From the NCBI GenBank assembly GCA_904373255.1, contig CAJFFD010000003.1, forward strand, positions 1 through 49,864: a DNA stretch of 49,864 bases, given 5' to 3'. Shown here in pieces: positions 42,196 through 49,864 of the stretch; position 1 is the stretch's first letter; each line of letters opens with the position of its first letter. The notes beneath the pieces were generated by a model. That model ran no database searches, was not told the DNA's origin, and saw only the letters and a list, made by a program, of their open reading frames with translations. The position numbers and the translations under genes were made by a program. This DNA comes from an uncultured Clostridia bacterium (lineage in GTDB: Bacteria; Bacillota; Clostridia; Christensenellales; Borkfalkiaceae).

Positions 42196-43274
42196 GTTTT
42201 ATCCTCATCGTAAAAGATTTTTTCAAAATATGCTTTGTTGTGCAGATAACTTTTATCCTGCGGTCTGATTTTCCCCGCAAGATCGTTGTAATGTTTCGCG
42301 CGGGAGTAATCGCCCAGCTTGTCGAAGCAGACGCAGAGCCACAGGCAGGGGATCAGCCCGCCGCAATCCGGGCATATGAACCCGTTGCCCGCCTGCGTTT
42401 TTTCGTTCAGGGCGAGTTTATACCAGAACACGGCTTTGGAATAATCGTGCGCTTCGCGGTAAAGGTCGCCCAAATCGCAGCAGATCTCCGGCCGCGGCGG
42501 CGCGTAATCGAAACTTCTCATCAAGGCGGATAGCTGTTTTTGCGGCTCGCCCTTCATTTTGTAGCAATGCGCGAGGGCGCGGCAAGCCTCCGCTTTATCT
42601 TCCGCCCAACCTCCGCCGCGCAAAAAACTTTCGAACGCGGCGGCGGCCGTGTCGTACAGCCCGTTGTCGCACAACTCCCGCGCGAAATAATATTTTTGCC
42701 TGTCGTCCGGCATCGTGCCGTCGGCGAACATGCGGGCAAAGATGAACAGGTTTCTGCCGCGCTCCTTGCGCTCTCCCTTTTTATGCGTGACGGCTATGCC
42801 TGCCTCGCAGCGAACGGGCGGAGCAACGCACAGCGTTTCGTGTACGCGGCCCTGCCATACAAAGCCGCATTCCCGTTTCACAATCCGCTCGCGGAAAAAA
42901 TACATGACCGCATTCCCGTCTTCATCGAATGCGGCGTCGTAGCGCAGATAATAGGCGTTCACGCTCCCGTCCAGCTTCTTTTTCAGGGCGAGGAGCGCGT
43001 TTCTGTCCTTTTCGAGCAATACGTCGTCCGCGTCCAGCCAAAGGATATAGTCTGCCGAAGCGAGAGAAAAGGCGTAATTCCGCGCGGCGGCAAAGTCGAA
43101 GTTCCAGCGGTAGGGGTACACCAAGTCGGTGTAACGTTTTGCCGTCTGTATCGTCGCGTCCTGCGAACCGGTATCGACGATCACGATTTCATCGGTCAGA
43201 CCCTGAACGCTGTCCAGACAGCGAGCCAGCACTTCTTCTTCGTTTTTAACGATCATGCACAGACCGAGCGTCAT
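42192..43274 (-). CDS. Family 2 glycosyltransferase with C-terminal TPR-like helices
   Basis: 360 residues. GT-A fold front: LCMIVKNEEEVLARCLDSV, DTGS (34-37), and the metal-binding DADD (81-84), with RVHE further on as a catalytic-base candidate. From about residue 190 the sequence becomes TPR-like helices (CYKMKGEPQKQLSALM, DLYREAHDYSKAVFWYKLAL). This architecture is common in enzymes that O- or S-glycosylate short peptides and surface repeats. The coupled downstream collagen-like gene is the obvious acceptor candidate. Cytosolic; donor sugar unknown. Confidence 0.88.
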   Translation of the reverse strand: MTLGLCMIVKNEEEVLARCLDSVQGLTDEIVIVDTGSQDATIQTAKRYTDLVYPYRWNFDFAAARNYAFSLASADYILWLDADDVLLEKDRNALLALKKKLDGSVNAYYLRYDAAFDEDGNAVMYFFRERIVKRECGFVWQGRVHETLCVAPPVRCEAGIAVTHKKGERKERGRNLFIFARMFADGTMPDDRQKYYFARELCDNGLYDTAAAAFESFLRGGGWAEDKAEACRALAHCYKMKGEPQKQLSALMRSFDYAPPRPEICCDLGDLYREAHDYSKAVFWYKLALNEKTQAGNGFICPDCGGLIPCLWLCVCFDKLGDYSRAKHYNDLAGKIRPQDKSYLHNKAYFEKIFYDEDKT

Positions 43275-43460
43275 AAAAAGTTCCTCTTTTGTATTCGAAA
43301 TCGAGCCGAAGCCCGTATTATCAAGATATGAAAATTTTTTTGCGAATGTGCCGCAAAAGTTCTTTCCTTTTTACGTCGAATTTGCTATACTATACAGGAA
43401 AGTTGCTGATTTACGGTCAACGGAACACAAGGGGATCCCCGCAACGGGTTTCCCTGCAAT

Positions 43461-43536
43461 GCGAGTGTAGTCTAATTGGATAAAACATAGCCCTCCGACG
43501 GCTACGTTCTGGGTTCGAGTCCCAGCATTCGCACCA
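43461..43536 (+). tRNA. tRNA-Arg (anticodon CCG)
   Basis: Cloverleaf folded by hand: acceptor GCGAGTG with CATTCGC, D arm with TTGG, anticodon stem TAGCC/GGCTA with loop CTCCGAC (anticodon CCG, reading CGG), T arm CTGGG/CCCAG with loop TTCGAGT. CCA is encoded at 43534-43536. One D-stem pair is mismatched. Confidence 0.93.
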
Positions 43537-43565
43537 TGATTCGCGGTGAAAAATACTGCCGCCTC

Positions 43566-43598
43566 AAAAACCCCGGTTTTACCGGGGTTTTTGTTTTT
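43566..43598 (+). terminator. Intrinsic terminator after tRNA-Arg
   Basis: AAAAACCCCGG and CCGGGGTTTTT form an 11-bp stem around TTTTA, followed by GTTTTT. The rest of the 340-bp gap to the ABC gene holds only the promoter and operator listed next; I see no gene in it. Confidence 0.9.
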
Positions 43599-43738
43599 AC
43601 CTGGGACTTTTTCTGCCGGAAACGGAAAATAAGCTGCCTTCTCTTTGTGTCGCGCGCGCGTTACAAGGCAGACTTTTTCCGCGCTGCCCCCGAGCCGGAA
43701 TATTCGCAAACTTTTCACATTTTTTCGCCTCGTACCCA

Positions 43739-43767
43739 TTGACAAATCGCCGGCAATGGAATATAAT
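43739..43767 (+). promoter_or_regulatory. Consensus sigma-A promoter of the ABC exporter operon
   Basis: TTGACA (43739-43744), 17 nt, TATAAT (43762-43767). Transcription start expected near 43774. Confidence 0.88.
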
Positions 43768-43786
43768 AAAAACAGAAAAAAGTTAT

Positions 43787-43807
43787 TAGTGATAAATATT
43801 TTCACTA
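43787..43807 (+). promoter_or_regulatory. Palindromic operator candidate for the MarR regulator
   Basis: TAGTGA-N9-TCACTA just downstream of the predicted transcription start, with an almost palindromic AT centre. MarR-family dimers bind sites of about this size, and a MarR gene closes this operon, so feedback repression is a likely role. Confidence 0.55.
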
Positions 43808-43877
43808 TTGTCATAATTTTCTGTTACGGAAAATTACAGCGGAATGACTTTGTATGACATTGCAGGAGGCTTGGAAA

Positions 43878-44579
43878 ATGAGTTTTGTCGAATTTCATGA
43901 CGTGAGCAAGTTTTATACGATGGGAAGCACGCAGATCAAGGCTGCGGATAAGGTGAATTTCACGATCGGGCAGGGGGAGTTCTGCGTCATCGTGGGGCCG
44001 AGCGGCGCGGGCAAAACGACCGTTCTGAACATGCTCGGCGGCATGGATAAGGTGAGCGAAGGCACCATTCTCGTCGACGGTGCGCAGGTCAGCTCCTTCA
44101 ACGAGCGGCAGCTCACCGACTACCGCCGCTACGACGTGGGGTTCGTGTTCCAGTTTTATAATCTCATCCAGAACCTCACGGCGAAGGAAAACGTGGAGAT
44201 CGCCTCCGAAATCTGCAAAAATCCGCTCGACGCGGCGGAAACGCTGAAGCGAGTGGGGCTTTCGCAGCGCATGGATAACTTCCCCGCGCAGCTTTCGGGC
44301 GGCGAACAGCAGCGCGTTTCCATCGCGCGAGCCATCGCAAAAAACCCCAAACTTCTGCTGTGCGACGAGCCGACGGGCGCGCTCGACTACGAAACGGGCA
44401 AGAGCATCCTGAAATTGTTGCAGGATATCTGCCGCGAAGGAAAAAAGACGGTCATCGTCATCACGCACAACCAGGCAATCACGCAGATGGCGGACAGGGT
44501 CATCCACGTCAAAAACGGCCGCGTGGAATCGGAAATCGTGCAGGAGAACCCCGCCGACGTATCCACCATCGAGTGGTAA
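43878..44579 (+). CDS. ABC exporter ATPase (MacB/LolD type)
   Basis: 233 residues. Walker [10 protein letters not shown] (40-48), Q-loop [11 protein letters not shown], signature LSGGEQQR (139-146), Walker [13 protein letters not shown] (159-170) and the H-loop VIVITHN. The pattern is that of ATPases paired with FtsX/MacB permeases, which use ATP for mechanotransmission, lipoprotein release or peptide resistance. I choose ATG 43878 behind AGGAGG; the earlier in-frame ATG 43854 lacks a ribosome site. Its partner permease downstream is broken, so the transporter may be non-functional as written. Confidence 0.93.
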   Translation: MSFVEFHDVSKFYTMGSTQIKAADKVNFTIGQGEFCVIVGPSGAGKTTVLNMLGGMDKVSEGTILVDGAQVSSFNERQLTDYRRYDVGFVFQFYNLIQNLTAKENVEIASEICKNPLDAAETLKRVGLSQRMDNFPAQLSGGEQQRVSIARAIAKNPKLLLCDEPTGALDYETGKSILKLLQDICREGKKTVIVITHNQAITQMADRVIHVKNGRVESEIVQENPADVSTIEW

Positions 44580-44650
44580 AACTTCCGGCGTGCCGCAATC
44601 GGCGGCGTATGCAGGGCGGAGCGGCTTTTGCGGATTGAGCGGAGGGCATT

Positions 44651-47270
44651 ATGCGTAAATTCAACAAAAACATCGCAAAGGAATTTAAAACGAGTTTCGG
44701 GCGGTTCATCGCCATCATGGCGATCATCGCGCTGGGCGTCGGCTTTTTGATCGGCGTCACGCAGGCCACGCCCGACATGAAAAATACGATGAGCACCTAC
44801 CTCATCGACAATAAGGCGTACGACATCGACGTAAAAGGCACTTTCGGTCTCACGCAGGCGGACATCGATGCGATCCGCGGTTTGAAGGACGATGCGGGCA
44901 ACGAGATCGTGGAATCGGTCACGCCCGTCATTTCGACGGACGCAGTCGTCACGGCGGGCGAGTACGAGTCATCGGCATCGATAATTTAAAGGAATATGCG
45001 AACGCGTCGGCGGATGCCGAAGGCGGCAACCTGAACACGCTCACCCTCGTCGAAGGGGAATGGCCGGATGCCGCGGGCGAAGTGGTCGTGGCTCGGGCGA
45101 ACAACTATTTCGAGGATGTAAAGGTCGGCGATGCGATCGCCATTCCCGAGGGTATCGGCACGGAGCAATCGACGTACGGCGACGTGTATGCGGCGCATGA
45201 GTTCAAAGTGGTCGGCATCGTTTCCTCGCCCGATTATTATTACAATGACGCGCGCGAGGTCACCACGCTCGGCTCGGGCGTAGTCGGCTGCGTCGTATAC
45301 GGCGAGATGGGCGAATTGTATGACTTGAAAAAATCCGTGCTCTTTTCGCAGATCGACGAAGAAACCGATTTGATCATTAACCTGATCAACAGCAACGCAA
45401 GCGACGAAAGCGAAAAAGTTCAGCCGATCGACGTGCTGTATACCGACTGCTATGTGAAGCTGGTCGGCTCGGAGGAATACGAGCGCTTTACCGACGAATA
45501 CAAAAATTTTGTTTTGGATGGCTCCGAATCGCTGGAAAATTTGGGTAATAAGCAGACTGCAGCGCTCAAAAAGCTGATTATAGAGGCGGAAAGTATCAAA
45601 ATCGGCGATATTTCCGTTGGGGATATATTGGCAGATATGGGGCTTACTGAGGAAAGCGTGCAGTGGTTCGTTCTCGACCGCGCGAATGCGAACGTCAGCT
45701 ATATCAGTTTTGACATGAACGTAGAAAAGGTCGAGGAAATTGCGGGCATCTTCCCCGTGTTCTTCATCGTGTCATGTCGAAGTACCTCATCTACTGCTGC
45801 CTCGCGAGCATCATCGGCTGCGTGGCGGGTATCCTCATCGGGTTCAGCCTGCTGCCTTCCATCTTCTGGCAGGCGTACGGCTCGCTGTACACGCTGCCCG
45901 AACTCATCCTCGCGTTCAGCCCGTGGTTTGCGCTCATCGTGTTCGCGGTGGCGCTCGTCGGCACTGCGCTCGTTACCTGGGCGACCTGCCGCACTTCGCT
46001 GAAGGAAAAACCTTCGCAGCTCATGCAGCCCAAGGCGCCCAAGCCGGGCAAACGCATCTGGCTGGAGCGGGTCGGATTCATCTGGAATCATCTCAAATTC
46101 AAGTGGAAAGCGACGATCCGCAACATTTTCCGCTATAAAAAGAATATGATTCTGACCATTATCTCCGTCATGGGCTGCACGGCGCTCATCCTCACCGGAT
46201 TCGGACTGAACGATTCGGTCGTCGCCGTCACGGACATCCAGTACGGCGAAGTGTTCCTCTACGATACCGTCATCGAATACACACACACGGGCGACCTCGC
46301 CGGGCTGCCGTCGGAAAGTGCGCTGAAAACCTTTTTGGAAAACGCGGGCGAGGGGAACAGCATCGGCTTGTACACCGAAAGCGGCACCCTCGTTTTAGAC
46401 GGAAACAAGAGCGACGGCCGCGAGAGCGTCGACCTGTACGTCGTGCGCGAAGGCACCGCCGAGCAATTTCGTTCCTTTATAGACTTGCATGAACGGAAAA
46501 ATTCTGCTATAATAGACGTAACGGAAGGCGGTGACAACGTCATCGTCATCCCCGAAAATATCGCCGTCGTCTACGGCATTTCGGCAGGGGATACGGTAAC
46601 ATATGTATCCGATACGGAGACGGCAGAGTTTACCGTGCTTGCCGTGTGCGAGAGCTATACGGGTACCTATGCCTACATGAGCGAGGCGGTGTACGAAAAG
46701 GCGTTCGGGGAAATCGACGCGGACAACACCCTCTTGGTCAAGTCGGGCATTGCGGAGAGCGAGGTGGACGCGGAAACGGAAAAATTGCTTGCCGATACCG
46801 ATGCAGGCATCTCGTCCGTCGAGTTCGTGTACTCCTCCCTCAGCACATTCTCGGGGCTGGAATCGACGATGGGACTGGTCATCGCGGTGCTCGTGCTGTG
46901 CGCGGGCGCGCTGGCGGCGATCGTTCTGTACAACCTTACGAATATCAACATCGACGAGCGGCGGAGGGAGATCGCGACGCTGCGCGTGCTCGGCTACCGC
47001 CGGTACGAGGTCGCGGGTTATATCTACCGCGAGAGCGCCATTCTGACGCTCGCAGGCACCCTTCTGGGGTTGGGACTCGGGTTCCTTTTGCACTGGTTCA
47101 TCGTATCGCGCGTGAACAGCGTGGCAATGATGTTCGGCCGTGTCATTTCGGGTTGGAGCTTTTTGTGGGCGTTTCTGCTCACCATTGCCTTCGCGGTCGT
47201 CGTCTATGCGTTCATGCTCATCAAGCTGAACCGGATCAACATGGCGGAATCGCTCAAATCCAACGAATGA
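44651..47270 (+). pseudogene. FtsX-type ABC permease, two frame-breaking lesions
   Basis: The gene lies in three frames. Frame one (44651-44989) gives the first membrane helix (FIAIMAIIALGVGFLIG) and the start of the extracellular domain. Frame two begins VIGIDNLKEYAN near 44975 and runs to VEEIAGIFPVFFIV near 45772. Frame three (to 47270) starts MSKYLIYCCLASIIGC and carries further helices, a second extracellular domain and the final FtsX core. In relatives the FFIV and MSKYL parts are separated by the conserved segment of the FtsX domain (MxRxVEEER, IGTLKALGYS), which is missing here. So one junction is a short indel and the other a deletion of very roughly 100 bp. Confidence 0.8.
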
Positions 47271-47294
47271 TTTGGGCGTTCAAAGGAGAATACT

Positions 47295-47762
47295 GTGGAT
47301 AAACAAGAGTTGCGTGACGGACTGATGCACGAGCTTTGGCGGATGAATAAGATCGATCTGATGCTGAGTCTGCGCGAATTTGTCGAAGGTGAAACGGCCG
47401 CTCTTTGGTATCTTCATTCCTGCGGGGCGGAGCGCGTTTCCCCCTCGCAGATCAGCGAAAACCTGCACGTCAGCCGTGCGCGGGCGGCGAATATCCTGCG
47501 CTCCCTGCGCAGCAAAGGGTATGTAGAGATGGAGATCTCGCCCGACGACCGCCGCAAAATGGACGTGTTCTTTACGCCGAAAGGGAAGAAATTGTTGGAG
47601 GAAAAGTATGATTTTCTTCTCCGTTATTTCGACCTGTTCGTCGACGTTCTGGGCGAGTCGGATATTTTGGAGCTTACGCGCCTGCTGAAGCGGGTGGCAG
47701 ACAGCGACCGGCTCATCAGATCTGCCGGAGATGCGCGCGAAACCGGGGGAGGAGAAGAATGA
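47295..47762 (+). CDS. MarR-family transcriptional regulator
   Basis: 155 residues. Winged helix with VSPSQISENLHVSRARAANILRSLRSKGYVE and a wing ISPDDRRKMDVFFTPKGKKLL, flanked by dimerisation helices. GTG start at 47295 with AAGGAG 7 nt upstream; no in-frame ATG is better placed. It follows the exporter genes and precedes a metal regulator by a 4-nt overlap. Likely senses the substrate of the exporter and binds the palindrome at the operon start. Confidence 0.9.
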   Translation: MDKQELRDGLMHELWRMNKIDLMLSLREFVEGETAALWYLHSCGAERVSPSQISENLHVSRARAANILRSLRSKGYVEMEISPDDRRKMDVFFTPKGKKLLEEKYDFLLRYFDLFVDVLGESDILELTRLLKRVADSDRLIRSAGDARETGGGEE

Positions 47763-48121
47763 TCGACAACGAATCGGGCGAAGATTATCTGGAATCAATC
47801 CTGCGCCTTTCGGAAAAGGGGAAGGATGTGCATTCCGTCGACGTGGCGCGCGAATTGGGGGTTTCCAAACCTGCCGTTACCAAGGCCATGCGCATTCTCA
47901 CGCAGAAAGGGTATGTAAAGATCATCGATAACCACATCCATTTGACGGAAGCGGGGGATGCGTACGCAAAGGAGATTTACGCAAAGCACCGCACGATCAC
48001 CGATTTCCTTGTAAAACTGGGGGTGGGGGAGGACGCCGCCGAGGCGGACGCCTGCCGCATGGAACACCTCATCGGCGAGGAAACATACGCTGCCATCCGC
48101 CGCTTTCTGGAAGGGAAGTAA
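47759..48121 (+). CDS. DtxR/MntR-family metal-dependent repressor
   Basis: 120 residues: winged helix (VDVARELGVSKPAVTKAMRIL) and dimerisation domain, without the SH3-like third domain. Metal-ligand positions by comparison with MntR are Asp9, Glu12, His77, Cys99, Glu102 and His103; MntR has Glu at 99, and DtxR/IdeR has Cys. So the site is a hybrid, and Fe or Mn are both possible. ATGA overlap with the MarR gene places both under the same transcript. Confidence 0.9.
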   Translation: MIDNESGEDYLESILRLSEKGKDVHSVDVARELGVSKPAVTKAMRILTQKGYVKIIDNHIHLTEAGDAYAKEIYAKHRTITDFLVKLGVGEDAAEADACRMEHLIGEETYAAIRRFLEGK

Positions 48122-48238
48122 AGTGCGCCGGTTTTGCGGTAGCCGATCCCTTTTTCCCGCTTGCGTGAGGGAGCGGGGCGTGCCGGCTGTTTTGCGCAGT
48201 CGGGGAAGCGATCGATAAAATTTTCTGGCGGAAAGGCT

Positions 48239-48266
48239 TTGAACTGTCTTTCTCTTCGGGTATAAT
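48239..48266 (+). promoter_or_regulatory. Promoter upstream of the tail-fibre-like gene
   Basis: TTGAAC (48239-48244), 16 nt, TATAAT (48261-48266). The 117 bp between the MntR-like gene and this promoter show nothing I can name. Confidence 0.65.
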
Positions 48267-48276
48267 GAGAATAAAA

Positions 48277-48320
48277 GAGGGGCGTCTGCGCAACGTGCGC
48301 GGGCGCCCCGCTCATTTTTT
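48277..48320 (+). terminator. Terminator hairpin between promoter and tail-fibre-like gene
   Basis: GGGGCG (48279-48284) pairs with CGCCCC (48304-48309) and an inner stem TGCGCA/TGCGCG closes an ACG loop, followed by TTTTTT (48315-48320). It lies a few bases after the predicted transcription start and before the ribosome site at 48325, so it may act as an attenuator; or it simply ends upstream transcription. Confidence 0.75.
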
Positions 48321-48337
48321 CTTTGGGGAGGATTCGG

Positions 48338-49864
48338 ATGGTTTACTTTTTGAACGCTTCGGGCGGGATCGTGCATTGCGTACCCGAAAGCGTGTATCAG
48401 GGTTCTGCGGAGGGGAATAGGCTGTTCCTCGTTTCGCCGCATGCGGCAAGCACGGAGGTCTGGGCGGCGTTCCGCCTGCCCGACGGTTCGGTAACGCCGC
48501 GCCGGAGGCTGGAATATGCGGGCGTTCTGGAAAACTACCGCTGCGAAAACGGGGAGGCGGCGTGCGGCTGGAGCCTTTCGCTGCCCTCTTCCGTTACGGC
48601 GCAGTACGGCACGGTGCGCGTTCAGTTTTATTTCCTCGCGCCGGGGCAGGGGCAGGAAGCGAGCGCCGCCGCGCAATTTACGGTGGAGCGCGGCATTCCG
48701 TCGGAATTGCCTTCCGCTCCCGAAGCGGACGTCTATGCCGATATTGTCGCCGCGCTTTCCGCCCTGCGCGCGGATATGGAGAACGGCTATTATCCCGCAC
48801 GCGCCGCCGTCGCCTGGAACGACGGGCATACCTACGGGGCAAACGAACTCGTGTTCTGCCCGAAAGAGGGGGCGCACGGTTCGATCCTCCGCTCAAAGAG
48901 CGCAGGGAATACGCAGCCGCCTTATACGGGCAACGCGCTTAACGCGCAGTACTGGGAAATTGCCGTCGATTTCGATACGATCTCCGACGATTTTTTTGCA
49001 GAGATTCAGGCGGCGCTGGCGGCGGCGGAAACGGCGGAGGACAACGCCAAGGCGTCCGAAACGGCGGCGCAGGGGTATGCGGACGCGGCGTCGGGCAGCG
49101 CCGGGGATGCGGCGAGCTCTGCGGAACAGGCGGCAGGTTCGGCAACGGCTGCGGGGCAATCGGCAAGCACTGCGGAAAGCAGCGCAACGCAGGCGGCGCA
49201 GAGCGTAAGTTCTGCTGCAAGGAGCGCGCAGTCCGCGCAGGATTCGGCAGAATTGGCGCAGGAGTATATGGAGCAGGCGAAGGACTATGCGAAAAAAGAG
49301 TATCAGGTTTATGACAGCTTTGATGCCTTGCCGATTCCCGGCGACAGCGCGTTCATTTATCTTGTTTCGCGATCCGGCGGTACGGAAAACGACGGATACT
49401 CCGAATATCTCTGGATCGGCAGCGAGGAGCGGTACGAGTACGTCGGTACGGTAAACGGGGCTGACCTGGCGGGGTACGCGAAGACGAGCGGAAATTATCC
49501 GAATATGACGGTAGGGAACGCGACCCATGCGGACAGCGCGGACAGCGCGGCGAAAGCGACGCAAGATGGTAACGGAGATAATATCGCGGCAACCTATGCC
49601 AAGCAGAACGGCACCTACCCGAACCTGGCGGCGGGAGAGGCGAAGGGGCTTTCAAAGGTCGGAAGCGTATATGCAGATTCGGCGTCAAGAGTAGGGTGGC
49701 ATAAATTTGCGGAAGTTCCTCTGTCCGCTCTGACCGCCGTATCGGGCGCGTCTTCGTACTCGGCAATCGTGCTGGTAAACGGTCTGAACCCGTATCAGGG
49801 CGGAGATACGGCGAACAGCGGCATCGTCGAGGTCGATATGCGCGTAGACGGAAGCCAGTTTACT
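48338..49864 (+). CDS. Phage tail-fibre-like protein, partial (open at right edge)
   Basis: At least 509 residues, frame open to the end of the window. It begins MVYFLNASGGIVHC, with an N-terminal beta domain like the first domain of phage baseplate/fibre proteins (VWAAFRLPDGSV, WSLSLPSSVT, VQFYFLAPG). A segment of spike-attachment type follows (YPARAAVAWNDGHTYGANELVFCP), then an Ala/Ser coiled coil (AAETAEDNAKASETAAQGYA and onward, residues about 225-320). The DSFDALPIPGDSAFIYLV segment and NYPNMTVGNATHADSA repeats are typical of tail-fibre shafts. GGGGAGG precedes the ATG. No other phage gene is in the window, so it may open a prophage beyond the edge or be a lone domesticated fibre. Confidence 0.8.
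   Translation, partial: MVYFLNASGGIVHCVPESVYQGSAEGNRLFLVSPHAASTEVWAAFRLPDGSVTPRRRLEYAGVLENYRCENGEAACGWSLSLPSSVTAQYGTVRVQFYFLAPGQGQEASAAAQFTVERGIPSELPSAPEADVYADIVAALSALRADMENGYYPARAAVAWNDGHTYGANELVFCPKEGAHGSILRSKSAGNTQPPYTGNALNAQYWEIAVDFDTISDDFFAEIQAALAAAETAEDNAKASETAAQGYADAASGSAGDAASSAEQAAGSATAAGQSASTAESSATQAAQSVSSAARSAQSAQDSAELAQEYMEQAKDYAKKEYQVYDSFDALPIPGDSAFIYLVSRSGGTENDGYSEYLWIGSEERYEYVGTVNGADLAGYAKTSGNYPNMTVGNATHADSADSAAKATQDGNGDNIAATYAKQNGTYPNLAAGEAKGLSKVGSVYADSASRVGWHKFAEVPLSALTAVSGASSYSAIVLVNGLNPYQGGDTANSGIVEVDMRVDGSQFT

Noticed and set aside
43536-43742. 68-codon + strand ORF after the tRNA
   Set aside because: It spans the tRNA terminator hairpin, lacks a ribosome site and gives no recognisable protein.

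Overview
The window is GC-rich and looks like chromosome of a low-oxygen gut-type Firmicute, probably a Clostridia member. This rests on strong Shine-Dalgarno sequences (AGGAGG type), near-perfect sigma-A promoters (TTGACA-N17-TATAAT), MBG-domain and BspA-type leucine-rich surface proteins, collagen-like glycoprotein genes, a large serine recombinase and a LacI-controlled sugar ABC operon. The taxonomic placement is an inference from gene content; there is no rRNA in the window.

Layout. 0-3.1 kb: an acyl-CoA/AMP-dependent ligase on the + strand, then on the - strand a remnant of a metallo-beta-lactamase-fold hydrolase and an intact PHP-type histidinol-phosphatase. 3.1-5.7 kb: a collagen-like gene that has lost its 5' end and is butted against a large serine recombinase, with a damaged small ORF before the recombinase. 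5.8-24.7 kb: one uninterrupted + strand operon of seven genes behind a single strong promoter. It encodes a three-helix membrane protein, a membrane-anchored leucine-rich repeat protein, a fusion of a degenerate GH3 glycosidase domain, a two-helix membrane hairpin and a degenerate AAA+ domain, a DUF2357 coiled-coil protein, an active-looking membrane-anchored McrB-like AAA+ ATPase, and two giant MBG-repeat/transglutaminase-fold surface proteins. I regard this operon as the candidate undescribed system: a cytosolic AAA+/pseudo-AAA+/DUF2357 machine at the membrane paired with extracytoplasmic transglutaminase-like proteins. 24.8-38.9 kb: a LacI regulator with two palindromic operators, a secreted Ig-like protein, a lipoprotein sugar-binding protein, two sugar permeases, a mosaic and frameshifted secreted protein, and two tandem lipoprotein glycosidase-like paralogues. 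This is a glycan capture and uptake locus without its own ATPase. 39.0-43.3 kb, - strand: a broken small gene, an ADP-ribosylglycohydrolase, a Sel1-repeat protein, a pseudogenised (p)ppGpp-hydrolase-like HD gene, a small XRE regulator, a 64-residue Cys-rich collagen-like protein and its coupled glycosyltransferase. 43.4-48.1 kb, + strand: tRNA-Arg(CCG), then an ABC exporter whose FtsX-type permease is broken, a MarR regulator and a DtxR/MntR regulator. 48.3 kb to the right edge: the start of a phage-tail-fibre-like protein, open at the edge.

Several genes (MBL remnant, pre-recombinase ORF, mosaic surface protein, 39-kb small gene, HD hydrolase, FtsX permease) carry frame-disrupting lesions. 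Either this region is decaying, or the underlying sequence has small consensus errors; raw reads would decide.
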